NCBI RefSeq assembly: GCF_021249405.1
Contig: NZ_CP089593.1
Coordinates: 682,001 to 746,000 of the forward strand
From: Halobacterium zhouii
GTDB taxonomy: Archaea; Halobacteriota; Halobacteria; Halobacteriales; Halobacteriaceae
Reading direction: 5' to 3'
Length of the DNA: 64,000 nt
Both the position numbers and the translations under genes were made by a program. This document shows, in pieces, positions 35,732 through 43,447 of the stretch. The notes beneath the pieces are model-generated. The model had not been told where the DNA came from. It was given only the letters and a program-made list of their open reading frames with translations, and made no database searches. How positions within the stretch are numbered: the first letter of the stretch is position 1; each line of letters starts with the position of its first letter.

Positions 35732-36412
35732 ATGGCACGAGAGAGCTACCAGGAGAAGCTGGAATCTCTCCAGGGCGACGTCCTCTACATGAGCGAGGTC
35801 GTCACGGACCGCCTCCAGCTCGCGCTCGAAGCGATGGAACAGAAAGACGACGACACCGCCTGGGACGTCATCGAGGGCGACGACGAGATCAACGAACTCT
35901 ACCTCGACCTCGAACAGGACTGCATCGACCTGCTCGCGCTCCAGCAGCCGGTCGCCGGCGACCTCCGACTCATCGCGTCCTCGTTCAAGATCCTCACGGA
36001 CCTCGAACGCGTCGCCGACCTCGCCGCGAACCTCGCCGAGTACACACTCGACGCCGAACGCGACATGTTCCCCGAGGTCGACATCCAGGCCATCGGTGAC
36101 ACCACCATCGAGATGATATCGGACGCGATGGACGCGTACGCGAACGCGGACGTCGACGCCTGCTTCGAGATCGCGGGCCGCGACGACGACCTCGACGACC
36201 GCTGTCACCGCGCCTCCACGGCCGTCATGCGCGACCTCATCGAAACCGAAGTCGAGGACGACACCAGCGAAGCCGAGGTCGAGGCGCTCATGCAGGACGT
36301 CTCCCGCCTCCTCCTCACCATCCGGGACCTCGAACGCATCGGCGACCACGCCGTCAACATCTGCGCGCGAACCCTCTACATGGTCGAGAACGACGACGAA
36401 CTGATCTACTGA
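35732..36412 (+). CDS. phoU: phosphate transport regulator PhoU
   Basis: A 226-residue PhoU with two three-helix repeats, each carrying the acidic metal-binding pattern (ERVADLAANLAEYT in the first, ERIGDHAVNICART in the second). It is the last gene of the pst operon, five bases after pstB. It probably couples transporter state to the AbrB-PhoU regulator encoded at the other end of the locus. Confidence 0.94.
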   Translation: MARESYQEKLESLQGDVLYMSEVVTDRLQLALEAMEQKDDDTAWDVIEGDDEINELYLDLEQDCIDLLALQQPVAGDLRLIASSFKILTDLERVADLAANLAEYTLDAERDMFPEVDIQAIGDTTIEMISDAMDAYANADVDACFEIAGRDDDLDDRCHRASTAVMRDLIETEVEDDTSEAEVEALMQDVSRLLLTIRDLERIGDHAVNICARTLYMVENDDELIY

Positions 36413-36417
36413 CGCAC

Positions 36418-36715
36418 GTTTTGCGCTGCGCTCGCGGCGCAGAGCGCCGCTCGTCTGCTCACGGCGGCGAAGCCGCCGTTCGCATGGTTAGCGGGACCGA
36501 AGGTCCCGCTCAACTCGGCAAAACCTGCACTAAGAGCACTCCTCCTTCAGTTCGTTCGCTACGCTCACTCTCCTCAGTCGTCGGCCCGCGAGCCTCCGGC
36601 TCGCGGTGAATCGCCTCCTTCGGGCTCTTCGAGCCGTCCTCAGAACGCTTCGCGTTCTGATGGGCTGCACAAGAGCTTCGCTCTTGTGAACGCTCAGTCA
36701 GCGAATGCCAGCAGT
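36418..36715. repeat. hairpin-rich intergenic repeat, copy C
   Basis: Directly after the phoU stop the sequence is GTTTTGC, several GC-rich palindromes, then GGCAAAACCTGCACTAAGAG and CACTCCTCCTTC (to 36548). This frame is shared in outline with copies at 28.8 kb and 50.1 kb. The palindrome GCGGGACCGAAGGTCCCGC (36491-36509) recurs exactly at 49954-49972. A second shared block, CCGTCCTCAGAACGCTTCGC and onward (36633-36663), recurs at 46015-46046 with one extra A. The rest of the gap, 36716-36950, contains no gene or structure that I can recognise. Confidence 0.75.
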
Positions 36716-36950
36716 TACCGGCTGGGTCGACTGCCGACACCTACCAGTGGCGTACATTCAAATAGGGGGACGGAACCAACCCGGGGCGTGACGTGAGATT
36801 CGTCCGGCGCGCCAGGAATTGGCACGGTGGCACAGCGCGCCGGAGCGGCCTGCCGCCTGCAAGCCCTACCTGCACTGTTTAGTCGGTCGGCGGTCCGAAG
36901 GGTCACCCCATTCGCGCTCGGGGAACGCCACTGCACGGCCGTCTCCTATA

Positions 36951-37778
36951 CTAGTTCCAGGGGCCGAAACTCGGGTCGACCTGGCGTTCGCGGCGCGAAA
37001 TGCCGTCTATCTTCTCCACGTCCTCGTCGTCGAGTTCGACGCCGAGACTCTCCCAGTTGTCCCGGATGTGCTCCTCGCCCGTCGCCTTCGGAATCGCGGT
37101 GACGCCCTTCTCGCGGAGCCACGCCAGACTCACCTGGGCCTCACTCGCGTCGTGCTTGTCGGCGACGTCCTGAATCTCGGGGACGCCGAACACCTCGCCG
37201 CGCGCGAGCGGCGAGTAGCCCACGAGTTCGATGTCGTGCTCGTCGGTGTACTCCCGAAGTTTCTGCTGGGGGAGTAGCGGATGGCACTCCACCTGGTTCG
37301 CGAACACCGGGACGTCGAGGACCTCCTGGGCCTCGTCGAGGTGTCGCGGCTCGAAATTGCTCACGCCGATGCGCTCGACGAGTCCCTCGTCGTGCAGTTC
37401 CTGGAGTGCGGTCAGCGTCCCGGTCGCGTCGTACTCGCCCGACGGCCAGTGAACGTACAACAGGTCGAGGGCGTCCACGTCGAGGCGCTCGACGCTCGCG
37501 CGCCCGGTCTCGAGGACGTCGTCGTGCGCGAGGTTATCCTTCCAGACCTTCGTCGCCAGGAAGAGGTCCTCGCGGTCCACGTCCGCGTTCGCGATGCCGC
37601 GTCCGACGGCCTCCTCGTTGCCGTACGCCTGTGCGGTGTCGACGTGCCGGTACCCCATCTCCAGGGCGGTCTGCACGCTCTCCGTGCATTGCGCCGGTTC
37701 CTTGTTCTGCCACGTTCCGAGCCCCAGCATCGGCATGCCACTGGCGAGCGGCGCGCGTAGCTCCTCGTTCTGAGACAT
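36951..37778 (-). CDS. aldo/keto reductase
   Basis: A 275-residue NADPH-dependent oxidoreductase. The catalytic tetrad is visible as Asp and Tyr in HVDTAQAYGNE, Lys in LATKVWKDN and His in YVHWPSG. IGVSNF and the cofactor-binding IPKATGEEHIRDN stretch confirm the family. It resembles 2,5-diketo-gluconate reductase-type AKRs. A shortened paralogue lies immediately upstream, showing local duplication and decay. Confidence 0.9.
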   Translation of the reverse strand: MSQNEELRAPLASGMPMLGLGTWQNKEPAQCTESVQTALEMGYRHVDTAQAYGNEEAVGRGIANADVDREDLFLATKVWKDNLAHDDVLETGRASVERLDVDALDLLYVHWPSGEYDATGTLTALQELHDEGLVERIGVSNFEPRHLDEAQEVLDVPVFANQVECHPLLPQQKLREYTDEHDIELVGYSPLARGEVFGVPEIQDVADKHDASEAQVSLAWLREKGVTAIPKATGEEHIRDNWESLGVELDDEDVEKIDGISRRERQVDPSFGPWN

Positions 37779-37845
37779 ACTCGGTAGAACGACCGGCGCG
37801 AGGTTAGTGGTTTGGGCCGCGGCGAATCCCTTCCCTTGTGCGTCG

Positions 37846-38013
37846 CTACCAGTCGGGCGCGAAGTCGGGGTCGCCGAGGCGCTGGCGGCTCTTCCGAATG
37901 CCGGCCTTCACATCCTCGTAGGCGAGACTGTCGTGACAGACCTTCGTCGCCAGGAAGACGTCCTCGCCGGGCAACTTGCACGTGCCGAACCCGGGGGATG
38001 GGAGGACGGACAT
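37846..38013 (-). pseudogene. decayed aldo/keto reductase remnant
   Basis: A 55-codon open frame starts with an AKR-like beginning (LPSPGFGTCKL) and jumps to the middle Lys motif (EDVFLATKVCHDSLAYEDVKAGIRKS...). From QRLG it jumps again to DPDFAPDW, which looks like an AKR C-terminus. The missing parts include the Asp/Tyr segment and everything after the first third of the barrel. Two in-frame internal deletions of an ancestral AKR explain it. It is next to a complete AKR in the same direction. Confidence 0.75.
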
Positions 38014-38054
38014 CTCACTCGCGTGCCACCGCTCGCCGAAAACAGTTTGTGGTG

Positions 38055-39287
38055 CTACTCGGCCAGGCGTTCTTTCGCGAAGCGAGCGAGCAGCGGCAGG
38101 TCGCCGACGTGGAACAGTTTGGCGAGCGCGCGCTTGCTCCCGACATTTGCCTTCGAGAGCATGTCCTCGCCCGCGCTGTTCAGGTCGCGCATCAGCGTGT
38201 CGTAGCGGTCGTTCGACGCGAGGTAGAGCAACTGGGTCATCGCGAGGCGGGTTCGGGCGTCCGGCGCGACGCGACTGTGCCAGAGGTCGTCGTAGATTGA
38301 CATCTCCGAGGCCGACGTGTCGGGTTCGCTCGCCATCAGGCACCGGTCGGCGGTGATGGCGGCGGCGCGAGCGGACTCCATGCACTTCTGGATGCCCTCG
38401 CCCCAGAGCGGGTCGATGGTCGGCACCGTGTCGCCGATAGCCATGAAGTTGTCCGTGCTGAGACTCGCTGGCATCTGGATGTGGGCCGACCCACGATGTT
38501 GTTTGCCCTCGAGGCGTTCGGCGTTCTCGAAGCGCGGGTCGGTGTCCAGCCAGTGGTCGAGGTAGTCGTCGATGCTCATACTGTCGTCACCGAACTGGCG
38601 GAAACTCTCGTTCTTGATGTAACAGAGGCCGACCTTCGCGGTGTCTTCGCCCGTGTGGAAGATCCAGGAGTAACCACCGGGCGCGTACTCGTGGTCGAGG
38701 CGGAGCATCATCGCGTCACGGAGGTCCGCGTACCCCTCGTGGTCGACGTCGATGCCCTCCATCTCCCACTCGATGCCGATCGCCTGGTTCCCGCGTTTGA
38801 GATCGCAGACACCGAGTTTCTTCGCGAGCGGCGCAGCGGGCCCCGTCGCGTCCACGACGATGTCGCCGTACACCTCCTCGTTGCCGGCGTACTGCACGCC
38901 GACGATCTCGCCGTTCTCCGTAATTGGGTTGTTCACCCGCGCGCCGAACCGATACTCCGCGCCGTCGTCCCGGCTGTCCTTCACGAGGTAGCGCTTGAAG
39001 TCCGCGAATTCGAGGACTGCGCCGGGTTGGTTCTGTGTGAAGTAGTTGTTCGGGGACTCGAGGACGACCTCGTCGGTGTAGTTCATCACTACGTCGTCGG
39101 GAATCCCGAACGCGCCCATCATCGACGCGAACGTGCCTGCAGTGGACTTGTTCGACTGCCGCGGGAACTCGTCCTCGGCTTCCGCCTCGAGGACGACGAC
39201 TTCGTACCCTCGCTGGGCGAGGTCTCTCGCGCACTGTGCTCCGGCCGGTCCTGCACCGGCGACGACGACGTCGTAGTGGTCAGACAT
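38055..39287 (-). CDS. geranylgeranyl-reductase-like FAD oxidoreductase
   Basis: A 410-residue flavoprotein with the N-terminal Rossmann motif VVVAGAGPAGAQCA (residues 6-19), VVVLEAEAEDEFPRQS and a C-terminal FAD motif MAIGDTVPTIDPLWGEGI. It belongs to the same broad group as the GGR at 21.5 kb but is distant from it, and lacks the FPR-type lipid motif in the same context. It may act on isoprenoid quinones or polyprenols. No ferredoxin gene is adjacent. Confidence 0.82.
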   Translation of the reverse strand: MSDHYDVVVAGAGPAGAQCARDLAQRGYEVVVLEAEAEDEFPRQSNKSTAGTFASMMGAFGIPDDVVMNYTDEVVLESPNNYFTQNQPGAVLEFADFKRYLVKDSRDDGAEYRFGARVNNPITENGEIVGVQYAGNEEVYGDIVVDATGPAAPLAKKLGVCDLKRGNQAIGIEWEMEGIDVDHEGYADLRDAMMLRLDHEYAPGGYSWIFHTGEDTAKVGLCYIKNESFRQFGDDSMSIDDYLDHWLDTDPRFENAERLEGKQHRGSAHIQMPASLSTDNFMAIGDTVPTIDPLWGEGIQKCMESARAAAITADRCLMASEPDTSASEMSIYDDLWHSRVAPDARTRLAMTQLLYLASNDRYDTLMRDLNSAGEDMLSKANVGSKRALAKLFHVGDLPLLARFAKERLAE

Positions 39288-39519
39288 GGCGTACTTCCTC
39301 GCGTTCGGTGTCGCAGTGATGCGGCGTCAGCGGCGAGCACACAGTCAGCTGGTCGGCGCGCTCACCGGTTGGTCCGCCGCCGGTCGGCCCACGGAGTCGC
39401 GTTCCGATCCGTCCCGTGGTCATCGTTACCTGAAGCAAACCGGGACGGAGATAAAAAACACGCGGGAACGTTCCTGACGCCCGCGAGAGGGCGGAATCGA
39501 TGAGGCAGGAGCTATAGCG

Positions 39520-40677
39520 CTAGTCGGAGAGCACGCCGGCGAGTTCGTCTGCGACCCGCAGACCGAGTCCTTGCTTGTCCCCAGCGTACTCGCTTGCACT
39601 ATCTGTAGTGACGACGAGCGCTCGCGTCTCGTCCTCGCCCATCACGTCGGCGTCGTTCGCCACGACGAACGACATGTCGACGCGTTCGAGCAGTTCCCGC
39701 GCGGCCGCGACCATCTCGTCGTCGCTATCCGGCGTTTCGGCCTTGAACCCGACGACGGGGAGGTCGGGGAACGACTCCCGGACTTCGTCGACGAGTTTCG
39801 GCGTCGGTTCGAGCGAGAGGGTGAGGTCCTGTCCGGACCGGATCTTCTCCTCGCTCGGCTCCACGGTGTAATCACTGACGGCGGCCGCGGAGACGAGGGC
39901 GCTCGCGTCCTCGCAGGCCTCGAGCGTTGCTGCGAGCATGTCGGCAGCGGTCTCGACGCGCGTGGTCTCGGCGTAGGGGACGCTGGGTCCGTCGTGGACG
40001 AGCGTGACATCGGCGCCGCGCGCGTAGCACGCAGCAGCGACTGCTCGCCCGGTGCGGCCCGACGCGCGATTCGTGAGCACGCGAACCGGGTCGATGGGTT
40101 CGCTGGTCGCGCCGCTCGTCACGACCACGTGCTCGCCGTCGAGTGGGCGGTCGCCTGCGGCGCGCGCCGCCGCGAGCACGATGGCTTCCTCCGTGGCGAT
40201 CTTGGCCTTCCCCTCCTCGACGCGCGGGTCGACGAAGTCGACGCCCCACGATTCGACGCGCTCGATGGCGTCCAGCACGCCGGGGTGGTCGTACATCGGT
40301 TCGTGCATCGCGGGCGCGACGACGACCGGCACGCCGGCGCCGAGCGCTGTCGTCGCGCACGTCGTCACGGGGGTGTCGTCGACGGCGGCGGCGACCTTCC
40401 CGACCGTGTTCGCGGTTGCCGGTGCGAGCAGGAGGACGTCCGCCCAGCCGTCGACGCCGCACAACTCGACGTGTTCGACTCCGCCGGTAATCTCGGTGAC
40501 GACGGGGTTGTCCGTGGCGAACTCGACGGCCCACGGGTGTACAATCCCCTGGGCGCTCTCGGTCAGCACCGCTCGCACGTTCGCCCCGCGGCGGCGTAGC
40601 TCGTGGGCCAACTCCACGACTTTCACCGCCGCAATGCTACCCGAGACGCCGAGCGCGACGTTCACTCCTGAGAGCAT
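39520..40677 (-). CDS. coaBC: phosphopantothenoylcysteine decarboxylase / phosphopantothenate-cysteine ligase
   Basis: Bifunctional coenzyme A enzyme of 385 residues. The N-terminal flavin-dependent decarboxylase domain (about 1-185) begins GVSGSIAAVK and contains APATANTVGK and the PAMHEPMYDHP stretch with the catalytic His/Met region. The C-terminal ligase domain (about 190-385) has VVTSGATSEPIDPVRVLTNRASG and VSAAAVSDY. A complete archaeal-type CoaBC. Confidence 0.94.
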   Translation of the reverse strand: MLSGVNVALGVSGSIAAVKVVELAHELRRRGANVRAVLTESAQGIVHPWAVEFATDNPVVTEITGGVEHVELCGVDGWADVLLLAPATANTVGKVAAAVDDTPVTTCATTALGAGVPVVVAPAMHEPMYDHPGVLDAIERVESWGVDFVDPRVEEGKAKIATEEAIVLAAARAAGDRPLDGEHVVVTSGATSEPIDPVRVLTNRASGRTGRAVAAACYARGADVTLVHDGPSVPYAETTRVETAADMLAATLEACEDASALVSAAAVSDYTVEPSEEKIRSGQDLTLSLEPTPKLVDEVRESFPDLPVVGFKAETPDSDDEMVAAARELLERVDMSFVVANDADVMGEDETRALVVTTDSASEYAGDKQGLGLRVADELAGVLSD

Positions 40678-40920
40678 TCGTCCACCTGTCGGACCGGACG
40701 CGACTTAAATCGCGGCGATAGACGCGGCTGCCAGGATGGCTGACAGGCGACCTCGGTGCTTCGACTCTCGAAGTCTCACGCCCGGCGTCGGTCGCACTCC
40801 CGCTGCGTGCCGGGCGGCGAACGTCACGTCACGCTGGGGTTTGGTCCCGTCCTCGTACAAGAGGGTTCATCCGACTGGTGGCCCCGATACCCCTTTCAGC
40901 GCGGCCTGCCAACCGTGTTC

Positions 40921-41517
40921 GTGGACTCCATCGAAGTCAGTACGGACGTCCGCGTACCGCCCGAGGACGCGTACGAGTTCCTCCTCGACTTCCCGGGGTA
41001 CGCACAGTACTCGAAGCACCTCCAGGAGGTGCGTCTGTGCGGGCGCAGTGCTGACGACAGCGATAGCGCCGACGACAGCGCCGATAGCGATAGCGGTATT
41101 GACAGTGACGGTGGACTCGACGGGGACGGCGGACTCGACGGCGACGCTAACGCGACGTACGCGCTCACCTTCGCCTGGTGGAAACTCACGCACACGGTCC
41201 GCTCGCGGGTCACGTCCGTCGACCCCCCGAACGAGATACGGTGGGAGTTGCTCGGCGCGCTCGACGCGCGCGGCCGATGGGTCGTCGAACCGACGGACGA
41301 AGGGTCGCGGGTCTCACTCGTCGTGACCTACGACGCGGACAGCGCCGACGACGGCCTGCTGGACCTGCCGGTGCTGGTTTCGATGGACTGGGTCGTCGAT
41401 AGAGCGGCGGACATCGCCGTCGAAGAGGGACGACGAGTTGTCGAGCGCGTCGTCGAAGATCTTGAGGGAGAACGCCGGCCGGTCGAACTCCGCGTCGAAG
41501 AGCGGTCTTCCGCGTAG
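40921..41517 (+). CDS. SRPBCC-family protein (COQ10/cyclase-like)
   Basis: A 198-residue START-like protein. The typical opening is DSIEVSTDVRVPPEDAYEFLLDFPGYAQYSKHL and the core contains FAWWKLTHTVRSRVTSVDPPNEIRWELLG. Coq10-like members bind quinones or other lipids. Oddity: an acidic Ser/Asp/Gly-rich insertion (about residues 43-77) splits the domain in a loop and is coded by reiterated GATAGC and GACGGC triplets. The start is GTG 40921; the longer open frame upstream is basic and unlikely. Confidence 0.78.
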   Translation: MDSIEVSTDVRVPPEDAYEFLLDFPGYAQYSKHLQEVRLCGRSADDSDSADDSADSDSGIDSDGGLDGDGGLDGDANATYALTFAWWKLTHTVRSRVTSVDPPNEIRWELLGALDARGRWVVEPTDEGSRVSLVVTYDADSADDGLLDLPVLVSMDWVVDRAADIAVEEGRRVVERVVEDLEGERRPVELRVEERSSA

Positions 41518-41526
41518 CTGTGGGTG

Positions 41527-42075
41527 CTACTTCTCGCTGTAGTCGCCGCCGTACTTCATGAACACGTAGGAGATGCCGAGCACGGACGTCATCGACCCGA
41601 GGGCGGCGACGCTGGCCGTCTTCGCGCTGTCCGGGAGAATCGTCTCGTACCCCTCCTTCTTCGGCGGGTTGTCCGTCACTTTGACCGAGCCTGTCATCCC
41701 CATACTCTCGTGGGGGACACAGATGTACTCGTAGGTTCCCTTCTTCTCGAACGTGTGCTCGTACGTGGTTCCCGAGTCGACAATCTCCGGGTGCCCTTTC
41801 CAGGACGCGCCGTCCGGGGTCGACGTCGGTTTGACGTTGTGGCCGTTGCTCTTCCACACCCACTTCACCGTCGTCCCGGGTTTCACGTATGCCGTCTCCG
41901 GAGAGAACGTTGGGTTGCCGCCCGGCCCGACCTTGATGGTCTTCGTGCCGCTCCCGGACCCTCCGCCACCGCTCGCCGCCGCGGTCCCGGTCGCAGCGAA
42001 CCCAGCGGTCGCCGCACCGACGCCCGCGCGCAGGAATCCTCGTCGGCTCACCGACTCGTCTGCATCCGAGTTCAT
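41527..42075 (-). CDS. membrane-anchored blue copper protein (halocyanin type)
   Basis: A 182-residue cupredoxin. A Tat signal (SRRGFLRAGVGAA), a Gly/Ser linker and one plastocyanin-like domain with ligands His (NGHNV) and Cys-His-Met (CVPHESMGM) are visible. A C-terminal membrane helix ends KYGGDYSEK. It is paralogous in layout to the protein at 20.8 kb. It is convergent with the SRPBCC gene and lies about 500 bases from an operon coding for a putative copper-binding bundle. Confidence 0.9.
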   Translation of the reverse strand: MNSDADESVSRRGFLRAGVGAATAGFAATGTAAASGGGGSGSGTKTIKVGPGGNPTFSPETAYVKPGTTVKWVWKSNGHNVKPTSTPDGASWKGHPEIVDSGTTYEHTFEKKGTYEYICVPHESMGMTGSVKVTDNPPKKEGYETILPDSAKTASVAALGSMTSVLGISYVFMKYGGDYSEK

Positions 42076-42217
42076 AGTCGGACGTTGGGAGTCACGGCTA
42101 CTGAATACTTTGGTTTGGATGGAGCTCCGTCCCGCCGGCCGGTTCGGGTGGAGAAACTCGAGTTCCGGAGTTCCCCGTTCCAGAATCCTTTTGCCCACGG
42201 GCGGTACACGTACGTGT

Positions 42218-42475
42218 ATGTCTGACACGGAAGCCGAACTCCGCGAGCAGCTCATGGACGCATTCGCCGACGCCGACTACCCCGTGGAGAACCAGATGGG
42301 GCTCGTCCCGGCGCTCCCCAACGGCCCGGCGACGTCCTTCGAGGCTGGCGACAAGACGTTCAGCGCGATGGAACTCGCCACGAAACTCTCGGGGCACGCG
42401 GAGTTCCCGTACGACGACGTCGACAGCCTCGTCGACGACATCATCGCCGGCCTGAAAGCCGAAGACGACCTGTAG
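42218..42475 (+). CDS. MTH865-like protein
   Basis: An 85-residue acidic protein that I recognise as the MTH865-like family, an EF-hand-like helical fold known from Methanothermobacter. Typical elements are ELREQLMDAFADADYPV, LVPALPNGPATSFEAGD and a C-terminal VDDIIAGLKAE. Function unknown. ATG 42218 is used because the open frame upstream overlaps the blue copper gene antisense. It is convergent with the copper-bundle operon. Confidence 0.82.
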   Translation: MSDTEAELREQLMDAFADADYPVENQMGLVPALPNGPATSFEAGDKTFSAMELATKLSGHAEFPYDDVDSLVDDIIAGLKAEDDL

Positions 42476-42557
42476 ACTAACCAACTCCGAAGTTCCTTCT
42501 CGGAAGAAAACCGGGAGGCCGATGGACGGTCGACGGATCTCTTGGCGTCCCGTCCAC

Positions 42558-43199
42558 TCAGAGGCTGCCGGACGCGACGTGTTGTTGTTCGACCTGCTGG
42601 CCGGCCATCTCGTCGAGGAGCGCCCACGTCGAGTCGGCCGCCCGCTGCAGAACGTACGCCGTCTCCTGGCAGTGTGCATGCGAGTGCCGCGAGCACTCTC
42701 TGGCGCACTCTTCGGCCGCGACGGCGAACGTCTCCGCGATGTCGGGGCCGAACAGGGAGCCACGCGAGATGAACCTGGCCGTCAGCGACGCGAGGTCCGC
42801 GACATCCCGACAGAGCCTGATGCACTCGGACATCTCTGGCGACCCCTCGCTGATGCACTCGTCGGCGCACCACTCACTGGTGTTCGCTGCCTCCGTGGCG
42901 TCGTAGAGCGTGATCCGCATCCCCTCCGTCAGGTCGTCCTCGAGCGTTCTCGGCTGCGTCGACGTTCCCTGCTCCATCCTTCCACCTTGCATCGACTGAC
43001 CCCCTTGCATGGACTGTCCACCCTGCATGGACTGCCCCTCGTGCATCGACTGCCCACCTTGCATGGATTGTCCACCCTGCATCGACTTCCTCCCTGATTG
43101 AGGCTGCTGTCCCTGTTGCTCGAATCCACCGGCTCCTCCCGCAGTGTGGCTGTACTGGCCTGTCTGTCGAACGTTCTGCTGGTGTGATTGCTGGGTCAT
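42558..43199 (-). CDS. Cys-rich four-helix-bundle protein with Met-hexapeptide repeats (putative copper binder)
   Basis: A 213-residue protein in two parts. Residues 1-85 are Gln/Gly/Ser-rich and contain an MQGGQS-type hexapeptide repeated about six times, placing Met at 40, 46, 52, 58, 64 and 70, then 75. Residues 88-200 form a four-helix bundle with cysteines at 111, 115, 126, 130, 165, 169 and 177, mainly CX3C pairs, as in DUF326/Csp copper-storage proteins; histidines cluster at 172-176. Csp bundles hold many Cu(I) ions. A Met-spaced tail is a plausible Cu(I) shuttle, by analogy with Met-rich copper transporters. It is the third gene of a tight operon. Confidence 0.78.
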   Translation of the reverse strand: MTQQSHQQNVRQTGQYSHTAGGAGGFEQQGQQPQSGRKSMQGGQSMQGGQSMHEGQSMQGGQSMQGGQSMQGGRMEQGTSTQPRTLEDDLTEGMRITLYDATEAANTSEWCADECISEGSPEMSECIRLCRDVADLASLTARFISRGSLFGPDIAETFAVAAEECARECSRHSHAHCQETAYVLQRAADSTWALLDEMAGQQVEQQHVASGSL

Positions 43200-43204
43200 T
43201 GTCG

Positions 43205-43441
43205 CTATGTAATTCTGATTTCGTCGGACGTGACAGTCTGGACCTCGGAACTGGCGAGAGGGTAGGCGTCCTTCTCGACGTGTCCCCACCCGAGTTTCGA
43301 GCGCATCGCGTCACTGAGACCTGGTTCCGGTTGAACGTACGGAGTGCCGTCCCTGACTCTGGACACGACCCCGATGTCGTTGCCGTTGCTGTCTACCACT
43401 CGCTTCCCCGCCGCCGCGTTCGTAATCTCGTTTCGTGACAT
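43205..43441 (-). CDS. PRC-barrel-like small protein
   Basis: A 78-residue beta-rich protein: GKRVVDSNGNDIGVVSRVRDGTPYVQPEPG, then DAYPLASSEVQTVTSDEIRI. The 'G..V.D..G..IG.V' opening is the hallmark of PRC-barrel domains, which bind partners in RNA processing, photosynthesis and archaeal division. It is wedged between the Gln-rich gene (six bases upstream) and the Cys-bundle gene (five bases downstream), so all three are almost surely one transcript. It may tether the other two products. Confidence 0.75.
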   Translation of the reverse strand: MSRNEITNAAAGKRVVDSNGNDIGVVSRVRDGTPYVQPEPGLSDAMRSKLGWGHVEKDAYPLASSEVQTVTSDEIRIT

Positions 43442-43447
43442 CCACCC

